From NCBI RefSeq assembly GCF_000317475.1, contig NC_019730.1, positions 1 through 64,000 on the forward strand: a stretch of DNA of 64,000 nucleotides, in the 5' to 3' direction. The position numbers and the translations under genes are program-made. This DNA comes from Oscillatoria nigro-viridis PCC 7112. Its GTDB lineage: Bacteria; Cyanobacteriota; Cyanobacteriia; Cyanobacteriales; Microcoleaceae. The notes beneath the pieces were generated by a model that was not told the origin of the DNA, did no database searches, and saw only the letters and a program-made list of their open reading frames with translations. This document shows positions 55,384-64,000 of this stretch, in pieces (positions within the stretch are counted from its first letter, which is position 1; each line of letters begins with the position of its first letter).

Positions 55384-58300
55384 ATTGACAGGACTTACGA
55401 TGATGATAATAATGTTTTGACTGAGACGGTTATTACTACCGAGTTAAATGCTGCACTTAATCCGGTAGAAGTGAGGTCAAAGACTGAGTGGACTTACGAT
55501 GCGAAGGGGAATAAGTTAACTGAAAAAGACCCGTTAGGGAACATTTCGCGGTGGACTTATAACAGTCGGGGACGGGTTTTGACTGAAACTGATGCTTTGG
55601 GGAATACTGCGACTTATACCTATTCTCCTAGCGGGAATTTGCTGACAACTAAAGATGCCCGAGGCAGCGTTACCAAATACGGCTACGACACCAGAGGCAA
55701 CATTTTAACCATCACCGATGCCACCAATAACACAACCAACTTCCAATACAATGCAGCAGGCGATGTAACTCATTTAGAAGACGCATCTGGTAACAAAGCT
55801 GACTATATCTACGACAGCAACGGCAATATGCAGCGGGAGGTAATGACAGTATTAACTCCCACCGCACTGAAAGAATTCATAACAGAATGGACTTACAATA
55901 ACGAAGGACAAATTAAGTCTACAACTCAAGACGGTCGCACTGTAACCTACGAATACTCAGCCGGCCACCAAAGTGCCAGCATCGAAAACAACCGCCGTAC
56001 CGAATACCGCTACAATGGGCAAGGAAAATTAGTCGAAACCATCTATCCCGACGATACTACCAGCAATTCCGACAATCCCAGAACGATTGCTGTTTACGAT
56101 AAAGGTGGCCACCAACGGGCAACAATCGGTCGCGATGGGCGAGTTACTCACTACAAATACGACGATGCGGGACAGCTAATTGAAACCATTTATCCCAACG
56201 ATACAGCCAATCAAATCCAGCAACTCCTCAACGCTATTTCTCCCGGTTTGACTTCCCAATCTGTTGACTGGACGACTGTCGTTTATCCCGACATTACTCC
56301 TGCTTATTTAGCCAGCAATTCTCGGACGAAAACCGAATACTATAAAAACGGACAAGTCAAAGCCGAAATTGATGTTTCGGGGAACCGTACTGAGTACGGA
56401 TACGATGCAGCAGGCCGCGTTACCCTGACTCGTTTTGATGCTAACAACTACATCACTTATACCTACGATGCTGTTGGCAATCGCAAAACGGAAACTGTTT
56501 TTGCTGGAGGAACTTCGACGACTACTACTTATGATAGTAAAGGTCAAGTCACTGCAACAACTGACTCGAATGGCAAAACTACCAAGTTTGAATACGATGC
56601 AAAAGGACAACTGAAAGCTGTTATCGATGTCGCGCAAAAACGGACTGAGTATACTTACAATGCTGCTGGCAATTTGGCAACTGTTAAGGATGCTTTGGGT
56701 CAGGTAACGACTTACGAATACGATGATAAAGGTCGTCGCAAGGCTGTAATTCTACCGGATAGCAAGCGTGAGACTATTGTTTACAATGATGCCCAGAAAA
56801 CTGTTACGATTACTGACTTCAATAATAAGGCAGTTACGTACACTTATAACGATCTCAACCAAGTTGTTAGCAAGCAGTATCAGAATGCCAGCGGTGCGAC
56901 TGTTAGCGTTACTTACTCGAATAACGAATTGGAGGAAACTATTACTGATAACCGGGGTTCGACTGTTTACAAGTACGACAGTTTGGGGCAGTTGCTTTCT
57001 CGAAAAGACCCGACTGGTCCTTATCTTGCCAGCGGGAATTCGATTGAATACAAGTATGAAGGCGGGCAAGTTAGCGAGGTAAAAACTCCGACTCGCACTA
57101 CCAACTACACCTACTACACGGAAGGCGATGCTGAAGGTCGCTTAAAGACTGTTAGCACGCCGGATTTGGGGACGATAACGTATGTCTATTACCCGGATGG
57201 CAATCTGTGGAAAACTTTGTATCCCAATAATTTAGTTGAGACTCGGACTTACGATGCTTTGGGACGGTTGGATGTGGTGAAAACTGCCAAGATTGACCCG
57301 GTTACTCAGCAGGAGTTGCAGGTTGTTTCCAGTTATGATTATCTGGTCGATGGTGCGGGCAATCGCAAGGAAGTAGTAGAACAAAACGGGCGGAAAGTTG
57401 AGTACAAGTACGACGATTTGCATCGCTTGTTGGAGGAGAAGGTTACTAACGATCCGAATGGAAACAATCGGGTTGTCAGTTACACTTACGATGCTGTTGG
57501 CAATCGGTTGACTAAGACTGATTCTGTGAGTGGAGTTACGACTTATACTTACAACAATTTGAATCAGCTCGATTTCTTGACTGCTAGTGGAGTGGTAACT
57601 GATTACACTTACGATGACAGTGGGAATTTGGTTTCTGAGGTAACTGGAAGCAATTCTACTGTTTATCGGTGGGAGAATGATGGCGAGAATCGGTTGGTGG
57701 GGGTGACGGTTAATGAGGGTGGTGTTATTCGGAATATCGGGTATAAATACAATGCACAGGGGATTCGAGTTGGTAAGGTTGTTGATGGGGTGGAGACTCG
57801 ATATTTGATTGATGAGTTGCAACCTTATTCTCAGGTTGTTGAGGAGTATGATGCTCTTGGGAATGCGAAGGGTTCTTACGTCTACGGGTACGATTTGATT
57901 GGGAAGTTGCAGGGGAATCAGCCGTCGTTTTATCATGCTGATGGGTTGGGTTCGACTCGGTTGCTGACGAATGGTTTGGGTGGGGTTACTGATAGTTATG
58001 CTTATGATGCTTATGGCAATTTAATTTTCTCAACTGGGGGTTCTAATAATGCTTATTTGTTTGCTGGGGAACAGCGGGATTCTGAGACTGGGTTGGATTA
58101 TTTGCGGGCGCGGTATTATGACCCGTTGGTGGGGAGGTTTGTTTCTGCTGATGCTTATGAGGGGAATTTAAGTGACCCGATGAGTTTGCATGATTATCAG
58201 TATGCTCATGCTAATCCGGTGGTGAATACTGACCCTAGTGGGTATTTCTCTATTGGAGAGTTGTTGGGTACTCTGGCTGGGTATTCGGTGTTGGCTGGGT

Positions 58301-59274
58301 TGAGTTATACGACTGGAAGTGCTGTGGGGACTGTGGCTGGAGGAGGAAGCGTTTGGGATGCTGTTGCTAAGTACGATCAGTTTTTTGCTGGTTTAACAGA
58401 TGCTTTGACCTTTGGAATTAGTTCGCATCTTCGGACATCAATATACGGAGAAACAGCTACAAATAATCACAAGGGAATTTTCTTTAACTTGGGTCGGCTT
58501 GGTGGGGCGATTGCTAGTATGTGGATTGGTGCTGGTGGTACTACATTTGCTGAATTCAGTACGGCGAGTTGGTTGCCGAGAGCTGCGTTGGGTTACGATC
58601 TATTTGGTACTGGGCTTGGCATGGCTCAAAGTACAATTAATGTTGCCAAAGGTCAAGCTACTTGGTGGGATATTCTTCCTTTTTTACCAGCTCTTACTTG
58701 GTTTAATATTAAGTACAAAGTCAATATTAAGGGGTTGGGTAGTAATCTTGGTAATCTTGAAATTAGTAGGAGCTTGAGTTCTGCTCTTCAAGACTTTCGA
58801 CAAAATACGCTTAGAGTGGTTAGAAAGGTGACAACTACTAAGTTAGGTAAACGACAAGTCATGGGTGGAACAGCCGGGGTAGCTATAAGTGATATACCAG
58901 GTTTTGAAAGCCGTGTTTTCGGAGGTGGTTCACCAAAGGCTCGGGTCAATATTGGGGCATTTGAAGAAACTAGATTCAAGTCGCCGAATGATATTAATAG
59001 TAACCATGCGGAAGGCGACCTGGTAACTCAAATTCATGAAGCTATTAGGTCTAGTAACTTGAGTCAAAATGATTTAGCTGGTAAAACAGTTTATATGCAT
59101 ATTGAAGCCTATCCATGTAATACCTGCATAGCTGGGTTAGGTATTGATTCAGATCCAGAAGCAGTAGGAGGTGTAATTAAGCAATTTAGCAAGGAATATC
59201 CAGGACTAACAATTATTGTGACTAATGAAGAAACTCCGGCAGTTATCACAATAAAAAATGGTATTCGCCTCTAG
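55384..59274 (+). CDS. RHS toxin 3' half: YD repeats, RHS core and deaminase-type toxin domain
   Basis: Continuation of the giant RHS frame after the IS (first codon in the restored frame is AGG ending at 55392). It has many YD repeats (YTYDAVGNRKTET, YEYDDKGRRKAVI), then the RHS core FYHADGLGSTRLLTNGLGG to YLRARYYDPLVGRFVSADAY and the cleavage-site-like NPVVNTDPSGY (about 57930-58240). A hydrophobic pre-toxin segment follows (LAGYSVLAGLSYTTGSAVGT). The variable C-terminal domain has NHAEGD (His and Glu at 59005-59013) and YPCNTCIAG (two Cys at about 59116-59127), the zinc and proton-shuttle residues of cytidine-deaminase-like toxins. As split by the IS, the protein cannot be made as one piece. 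Confidence 0.85.
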   Translation: MDRTYDDDNNVLTETVITTELNAALNPVEVRSKTEWTYDAKGNKLTEKDPLGNISRWTYNSRGRVLTETDALGNTATYTYSPSGNLLTTKDARGSVTKYGYDTRGNILTITDATNNTTNFQYNAAGDVTHLEDASGNKADYIYDSNGNMQREVMTVLTPTALKEFITEWTYNNEGQIKSTTQDGRTVTYEYSAGHQSASIENNRRTEYRYNGQGKLVETIYPDDTTSNSDNPRTIAVYDKGGHQRATIGRDGRVTHYKYDDAGQLIETIYPNDTANQIQQLLNAISPGLTSQSVDWTTVVYPDITPAYLASNSRTKTEYYKNGQVKAEIDVSGNRTEYGYDAAGRVTLTRFDANNYITYTYDAVGNRKTETVFAGGTSTTTTYDSKGQVTATTDSNGKTTKFEYDAKGQLKAVIDVAQKRTEYTYNAAGNLATVKDALGQVTTYEYDDKGRRKAVILPDSKRETIVYNDAQKTVTITDFNNKAVTYTYNDLNQVVSKQYQNASGATVSVTYSNNELEETITDNRGSTVYKYDSLGQLLSRKDPTGPYLASGNSIEYKYEGGQVSEVKTPTRTTNYTYYTEGDAEGRLKTVSTPDLGTITYVYYPDGNLWKTLYPNNLVETRTYDALGRLDVVKTAKIDPVTQQELQVVSSYDYLVDGAGNRKEVVEQNGRKVEYKYDDLHRLLEEKVTNDPNGNNRVVSYTYDAVGNRLTKTDSVSGVTTYTYNNLNQLDFLTASGVVTDYTYDDSGNLVSEVTGSNSTVYRWENDGENRLVGVTVNEGGVIRNIGYKYNAQGIRVGKVVDGVETRYLIDELQPYSQVVEEYDALGNAKGSYVYGYDLIGKLQGNQPSFYHADGLGSTRLLTNGLGGVTDSYAYDAYGNLIFSTGGSNNAYLFAGEQRDSETGLDYLRARYYDPLVGRFVSADAYEGNLSDPMSLHDYQYAHANPVVNTDPSGYFSIGELLGTLAGYSVLAGLSYTTGSAVGTVAGGGSVWDAVAKYDQFFAGLTDALTFGISSHLRTSIYGETATNNHKGIFFNLGRLGGAIASMWIGAGGTTFAEFSTASWLPRAALGYDLFGTGLGMAQSTINVAKGQATWWDILPFLPALTWFNIKYKVNIKGLGSNLGNLEISRSLSSALQDFRQNTLRVVRKVTTTKLGKRQVMGGTAGVAISDIPGFESRVFGGGSPKARVNIGAFEETRFKSPNDINSNHAEGDLVTQIHEAIRSSNLSQNDLAGKTVYMHIEAYPCNTCIAGLGIDSDPEAVGGVIKQFSKEYPGLTIIVTNEETPAVITIKNGIRL

Positions 59275-59414
59275 ATATTCCTCTCATAAATTCAAACAAT
59301 AAGCTTTATGTTACTTTGGAGAGTGATAATCGAAAAATTGCTTGCAACAGAGTGCTAAAGAGTGATACAATTATTCTGTGTTAAAAAGCTCATAAAAACA
59401 AGTAGAGTAAGTTT

Positions 59415-59810
59415 ATGATGGTGTTTGAACTTTGTGCAAAACGTGTAGCAATTCAAGAAGAGTTATTTTATATTGGTTTTTCATCAGGAGAGGATAACGA
59501 ATATTATTTTGTTATGCAAAGACATGAATTTCATAAAGAAGATGCTCTTCCCAACGTAGAGAGTGTTTATTGGGAGATAGACGATGAGTGTTGGGGAGAA
59601 TATGGAGGAATTAAAGAAGTTACTTTAAGTCGCGATCAATTAATTGTTCGTTTTGATCCTTCAAGACCCAACGCTCATAAAGATTGTGATGAGGCAAGAA
59701 TTGTTTTTTCTGTAAATAATTCAGAATTTCAGAAGTTACAGAACACCTTGCAGAAGAAGATAATGCTCGGTTATGAGGATAAGTTGAATTTAATTGTTGA
59801 AGATAATTGA
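59415..59810 (+). CDS. Imm10-like immunity protein
   Basis: A 131-residue protein directly downstream of the toxin end, in the usual immunity position. The pattern FYIGFSSGEDNEYYFVMQRH, YWEIDDECWGEYGGIKEVTL and SRDQLIVRFD fits the Imm10 family, in which vE.DDQ..s.YGGi..v.L is conserved. It would bind and block the deaminase toxin in the cytoplasm. Two adjacent ATGs (59415, 59418) follow GAGTAAG. Retention of an intact immunity gene beside a broken toxin gene suggests continued need for protection or a recent break. Family assignment is by eye. Confidence 0.65.
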   Translation: MMVFELCAKRVAIQEELFYIGFSSGEDNEYYFVMQRHEFHKEDALPNVESVYWEIDDECWGEYGGIKEVTLSRDQLIVRFDPSRPNAHKDCDEARIVFSVNNSEFQKLQNTLQKKIMLGYEDKLNLIVEDN

Positions 59811-59872
59811 CTAATAATGACTTGGCAAATGAGAAATTACCGAAGTGCTGGGAAATTCTGTTTTGCCAATAA

Positions 59873-62800
59873 ATCATTCAGGATGAGGAGCTTATCGTCT
59901 CGCAATTACAACCCGGATGGACTCAAACTTTTCCAACCAATCCCATTTATCAAGAAGTAACAGTCACCGCCAACAATACGAAATTTGGAGTAGATTTTGC
60001 CGCCACTAATTCCCGACTAGCAGGTCCCAATATTGACCCCGAATTTACCAGTACCCCGCCAACAACAGTCAAAGCAGGAGAAAGATTAGTCTACAGAACA
60101 ACTGCAACTGACTTAAACGACGACGACTTAACCTTTGAATTGGTACTCGCACCCCAGGGAATGGCAGTTGCCCCCAACGGTACCATATCTTGGCGTCCCC
60201 CACTCAATTCCGTCGGAATTCACGATATCATCGTCAGAGTCAATGACGGCAGAGGCGGCACCGACTTGCAAGCCTTCAAAATCGAAGTTACCCCCGGAAA
60301 CAACGCCCCCGTCTTCACATCCCAATTACCACAAAACATCAATCCCGCCGTCAACCAACCATTCCAATATCAAGCCAAAGCCGTAGACTTAGACGGAGAC
60401 ACAATTACCTACTCCATAATTCCCAATACCAGCAAACCAGTTACCCCCACCAACGCCACAATCAACCCCACCACCGGAGTAGTAAATTGGACTCCCACAA
60501 CCGCACAGCAAGGAGGCGCATTCAATTGGGCTTACGCCGGCGAAGTCGAACCTTGGGAAATCTTAATTAAAGCAACAGACAACAAAGGCGGAGAAGCATT
60601 CCAAAGAATCGAATTAACCGTCAGCCCAGCCGCCCCCAATCGCCCGCCATCCATCACCTCCACTCCCCGCACAAACACCCGTTTGGGCAAGACATACTTC
60701 TATCAAGTAGAAGCCAAAGACCCAGACGGCAACCCCTTAACATATACTCTATTAAATCCTCCGAACGGCATGGCATTCGCAACGCCAGCTTCCACGCCCG
60801 CCGGCATGACATTCCAAGAAGGATTGATTAGTTGGACGCCCGGAGTCTCGCAGCAAGGAACCTATCCAATAACCGTCAGAGTTAGCGACGGGTTGGGAGG
60901 TTTAGCTACTCAAACGTTTAACCTAATTGCCGATAATGTCGCTTCAAATCGCGCCCCCAGTATCGATTCTACTCCCGCAGAACAAATTACCAATCTAGCG
61001 AAGCTTTATCAATACAATTTGACAGGCAGCGATGCAGATGGAGACAGGTTGCTGTGGAGTTTGGACAAAGCGCCTTCAGGGATGGTTGTTGACGCGCAAT
61101 CGGGGGCTTTACGCTGGCAGCCTAACGCGGAACAAGTAGGCGAACATACTGTTTCTGTAAGGACAATTGACGGTAACGGCGGTTATGCCGTCCAAGAATT
61201 CAGTCTGACCGTCAGGGGAATAAATACGCCTCCGGCTGTGGTTTCAACTCCTCCATCAAAGGCGGCAGTAAATCAAGTTTACGCTTATACAGTTGTCGCG
61301 ACTGATACCGAAAATGACCCGCTGACTTTCAGTTTGAATAAGTATCCAGTAGGGATGGCAATTGACAGCAACGGCAAGATTCAATGGACTCCCAATGCCA
61401 ATCAAATCGGACAGCATTCTGTAGAAGTTGCCGTGACTGATAAGCAGGGGGCAATTGCTACTCAAACTTTCACTGTCACTGCGGGAACTACTGCTATCAA
61501 CCTTCCCCCAGCAATTACTTCCACACCTGTATTTACAGCATCGCCAGAACGCCCTTATACATATCAGGTACAAGCAACTGATGCTGACGGTACTATCTCG
61601 CAGTACCAGTTACTGCAATCTCCTCCGGGAATGACTATTAATTCAGCTACGGGTGCGATTACTTGGAACAATCCGACTGCTGGAAACCATCAAATAGTAG
61701 TCGGGGCCCTTGACAATTCGGGTACGGGTGCGGCCCAAGGATTTGAGTTAATTGCCAGGGCTAATTCACCAGCGGTTGTTCCAACTATTCCGATTCAATC
61801 TGTTTCGCCCGGTTCTAGTTATCGCTTAGATTTGAAGGCTACTGATGCGAATGGGGATTTGTTGACTTTTGCTTTAATTCAATCTCCTCCGGGCATGACT
61901 GTTGATGAATTCGGCCGCATTAGTTGGAAGCCGACTGCTGCTAATATCGGCAATCATCCGGTTGAGGTTAAGGTGACTGATACTTTTGGGGAAAGCGTTA
62001 CTGTTTCTTACAATTTAAGCGTTGTCGCCGATACTGTTGCGCCGAAAGTGAGTTTAATTGCTAGCAACAATACCGTCGATGTTGGGGATTATGTCACGTT
62101 TACTGTGAATGCTGTCGATAACGTAAAAGTCGAATCTTTGGGCTTAACTATTAACGGCACTCCTGTTGTTTTAGATGCACAAGGTCAGGCAAATGTCAAG
62201 TTAAATAATTTAGGCAGTATTACGGCAGTTGCAACGGCACTAGATGCGGCTGGAAATGTGGGAACTGCGACTGCTTCTGTGGCTGCAATTGATACTAGCG
62301 ATGTCAATGCGCCAACTATCAACATCAGTTTAGAATCTGATGCAGAAATCACCGCGCCTGTCAATATAGTTGGCACGATTAGCGACAGCAATTTAGCTTA
62401 CTATACATTAGAAGTAGCGCCAGTCGGTGGCGGGCAAATTCCGGGCGATGGCGGAGGATTTAAGGAGGTTTATCGCGGAACGACTGCTGTCAGCAACGGA
62501 ACGATTGCGACTTTTGACCCGACTGTTTTGGCTAACGGCGCTTACGTTCTCAAGTTCACTGCATTCGATACCAACGGTAACGGTTCGACTACTGAAAGGA
62601 CGGTGAATGTTTCGGGTGATTTGAAGTTGGGGAATTTCCGGTTGTCGTTTACTGATTTGACGGTTCCAGTGGCGGGTATTCCGATTAACGTGACTCGGAC
62701 TTACGATTCTTTGAATGCGAATAAGGGCGATGATTTTGGCTACGGCTGGCGGATGGAGTTCCGGGATACTGATTTGAAGACTTCTTTGAAGGCTGACCCG

Positions 62801-64000
62801 ATTTACGAAGAATTGGGCATCAATACCGCAGCATTTGATAGCAAGACTAAGGTATTCATCACCCTACCCGGAGGTAAGCGGGAAACCTTTACTTTTAAGC
62901 CGACTCCGAGTCATTTGAATCAGTATTTAGGGGCTGCTGGGCCGGGGGCTGCGATGTACAAGCCGGCTTTTGAGTCTCAAAAGGGTTCGACGATGACTCT
63001 GACGGTTAAGGACGCGAATTTGATACGGAATGAGTACGGCGAGTATTACGGGGTGAACGGGCAGCCCTTCAATCCCGAAAATCCTGCTTTTGGTAGGGTT
63101 TATGTGTTGACTACTAAAGAGGGTATTGTTTACGAGATTGATGCGGCATCTGGGGATTTGCTGACTGCTACTGATGCGAATGGGAATAAGTTGACTTTTA
63201 GCGATGCGGGGATTGCTAGCAGTACGGGTAAGTCGGTGACTTTTGAGAGGGATGCTGCTGGGAGGATTGTCGGTGTTGTTGACCCGGATGGGAAGAAGGT
63301 TAAGTACGAATACGATGCTAAGGGGGATTTGGTTGCTGTTAAGGATAGGGAGAATAATACTACTCGGTTTGTTTATGGAGATGAGGACAGACCGCACTTT
63401 TTGACTGAGGTTATTGATTCGTTGGGACGCAGTGGAGTTAAGACTGAGTACGATGAACAAGGTCGCCTCAAACAGATGGTGGATGCGAACGGTTCGGCGG
63501 TGGAGTTGGTTTACGATCCGAATAATTCGCTTCAGAAGGTTAAGGATGTTTTTGGCAAGGAAACTACTTACGTTTACGACAGTCGCGGGAATGTTTTAAC
63601 TGAGATTGACCCGTTAGGGAAGAGGGTTGACAGGACTTACGATGCGGATAATAACGTTCTGAGTGAGACTGTAATTACTAGCGAGTTAAATGCTGCTGGG
63701 ACTTCGGTTGAGGTGAGGTCGAAGACTGAGTGGACTTACGACGCGAAAGGGAATAAGTTAAGTGAAAAAGACCCGTTAGGGAATATTACGCGGTGGACTT
63801 ATAACAGTCGCGGGCAGGTTTTGACTGAGACTGATGCTTTGGGTAATGCTGCGAGTTATACTTATTCTCCGAGTGGCAATTTGCTGACGACTAAAGATGC
63901 GGCGGGGAATGTTAGTAAGTTCAGCTACGATATGAGGGGAAATCTTCTCACCCTTACAGATGCGACTAATAAAGTTACTAGCTTTACCTACGATGCTGCG
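59873..64000 (+). CDS. second RHS/Ig-like copy, no start codon, continues past the window
   Basis: Open from 59873 to the window end with no ATG until well inside the first domain. It begins ELIVSQLQPGWTQTFPTNPI, equivalent to the end of an SdrB-like domain, so the PPC, VWA and signal regions are absent. Then come Ig/cadherin-like repeats (YRTTATDLNDDDLTFELVL, TPRTNTRLGKTYFYQVEAKD), VADTVAPKVSLIAS, VSGDLKLGNFRLSFTDLTVP and YD repeats. From about 62400 it is nearly identical in DNA to the first copy at 52960 onward. It looks like a displaced RHS module that supplies recombination substrate; expression from this start is doubtful. Confidence 0.75.
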   Translation, partial: MIQDEELIVSQLQPGWTQTFPTNPIYQEVTVTANNTKFGVDFAATNSRLAGPNIDPEFTSTPPTTVKAGERLVYRTTATDLNDDDLTFELVLAPQGMAVAPNGTISWRPPLNSVGIHDIIVRVNDGRGGTDLQAFKIEVTPGNNAPVFTSQLPQNINPAVNQPFQYQAKAVDLDGDTITYSIIPNTSKPVTPTNATINPTTGVVNWTPTTAQQGGAFNWAYAGEVEPWEILIKATDNKGGEAFQRIELTVSPAAPNRPPSITSTPRTNTRLGKTYFYQVEAKDPDGNPLTYTLLNPPNGMAFATPASTPAGMTFQEGLISWTPGVSQQGTYPITVRVSDGLGGLATQTFNLIADNVASNRAPSIDSTPAEQITNLAKLYQYNLTGSDADGDRLLWSLDKAPSGMVVDAQSGALRWQPNAEQVGEHTVSVRTIDGNGGYAVQEFSLTVRGINTPPAVVSTPPSKAAVNQVYAYTVVATDTENDPLTFSLNKYPVGMAIDSNGKIQWTPNANQIGQHSVEVAVTDKQGAIATQTFTVTAGTTAINLPPAITSTPVFTASPERPYTYQVQATDADGTISQYQLLQSPPGMTINSATGAITWNNPTAGNHQIVVGALDNSGTGAAQGFELIARANSPAVVPTIPIQSVSPGSSYRLDLKATDANGDLLTFALIQSPPGMTVDEFGRISWKPTAANIGNHPVEVKVTDTFGESVTVSYNLSVVADTVAPKVSLIASNNTVDVGDYVTFTVNAVDNVKVESLGLTINGTPVVLDAQGQANVKLNNLGSITAVATALDAAGNVGTATASVAAIDTSDVNAPTINISLESDAEITAPVNIVGTISDSNLAYYTLEVAPVGGGQIPGDGGGFKEVYRGTTAVSNGTIATFDPTVLANGAYVLKFTAFDTNGNGSTTERTVNVSGDLKLGNFRLSFTDLTVPVAGIPINVTRTYDSLNANKGDDFGYGWRMEFRDTDLKTSLKADPIYEELGINTAAFDSKTKVFITLPGGKRETFTFKPTPSHLNQYLGAAGPGAAMYKPAFESQKGSTMTLTVKDANLIRNEYGEYYGVNGQPFNPENPAFGRVYVLTTKEGIVYEIDAASGDLLTATDANGNKLTFSDAGIASSTGKSVTFERDAAGRIVGVVDPDGKKVKYEYDAKGDLVAVKDRENNTTRFVYGDEDRPHFLTEVIDSLGRSGVKTEYDEQGRLKQMVDANGSAVELVYDPNNSLQKVKDVFGKETTYVYDSRGNVLTEIDPLGKRVDRTYDADNNVLSETVITSELNAAGTSVEVRSKTEWTYDAKGNKLSEKDPLGNITRWTYNSRGQVLTETDALGNAASYTYSPSGNLLTTKDAAGNVSKFSYDMRGNLLTLTDATNKVTSFTYDAA

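Overview
The window looks like part of a large plasmid, or an integrated conjugative element, from a filamentous cyanobacterium (Oscillatoriales/Microcoleus-like). This is inferred from the HIP1-type GCGATCGC sites, xisH/xisI, Uma2 proteins, cyanobacterial-type insertion sequences and CT-rich intergenic simple repeats. No rRNA or complete tRNA was seen. Plasmid identity is supported by a parA/parB locus with a repeated palindromic site, 22-bp iterons beside a winged-helix gene and a DnaB helicase, and a row of type IV secretion (T4SS) genes.

Layout. 1-1308: a small gene, a Gp157-like gene and a small minus-strand gene. 1497-8598: three genes, each preceded at about 100 bp by the same CCCTCCNNTTGGAGGGGG palindrome. 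They encode a 1201-residue protein with the signatures of the two-barrel RNA polymerase/RNA-dependent RNA polymerase (RdRP) superfamily, a 775-residue acidic-repeat protein and a membrane protein. 9629-19004: T4SS genes in the order VirB3/4 fusion, VirB5-like, VirB6, VirB8, VirB10, VirB9-like. A four-helix-bundle gene lies within CT-rich repeats at 8981-9391. 19382-23580: a hybrid histidine kinase broken by a decayed IS5-like element. 23524-29071: a partition locus whose roughly 91-bp repeats are split by a TnpB element and a PD-(D/E)XK-like gene, followed by parA and parB. 29072-36664: accessory debris with a DrmA (DISARM) relic, IS4 and IS630 elements with frameshifted transposases, xisHI, a HIRAN protein, broken HNH and unknown genes, and Uma2. 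36728-42298: replication region with a Rep/HTH protein, inverted repeats, iterons, a winged-helix protein and DnaB.

42334-64000: a tyrosine-recombinase C-terminal relic abuts a giant, 5'-truncated surface/RHS toxin gene (22 PPC-like repeats, VWA, Ig-like repeats, YD repeats, RHS core, deaminase-type toxin). An ISKra4-type element splits this gene with an 8-bp target duplication. An Imm10-like immunity gene follows, and then a second RHS copy that has no start and runs off the window.

The strongest candidate for a new system is the RNA-polymerase-like gene and its two neighbours under a shared palindrome, next to a conjugation apparatus. All function calls come from motif reading without database searches. 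Several genes carry single-base frameshifts that could be decay or assembly error.
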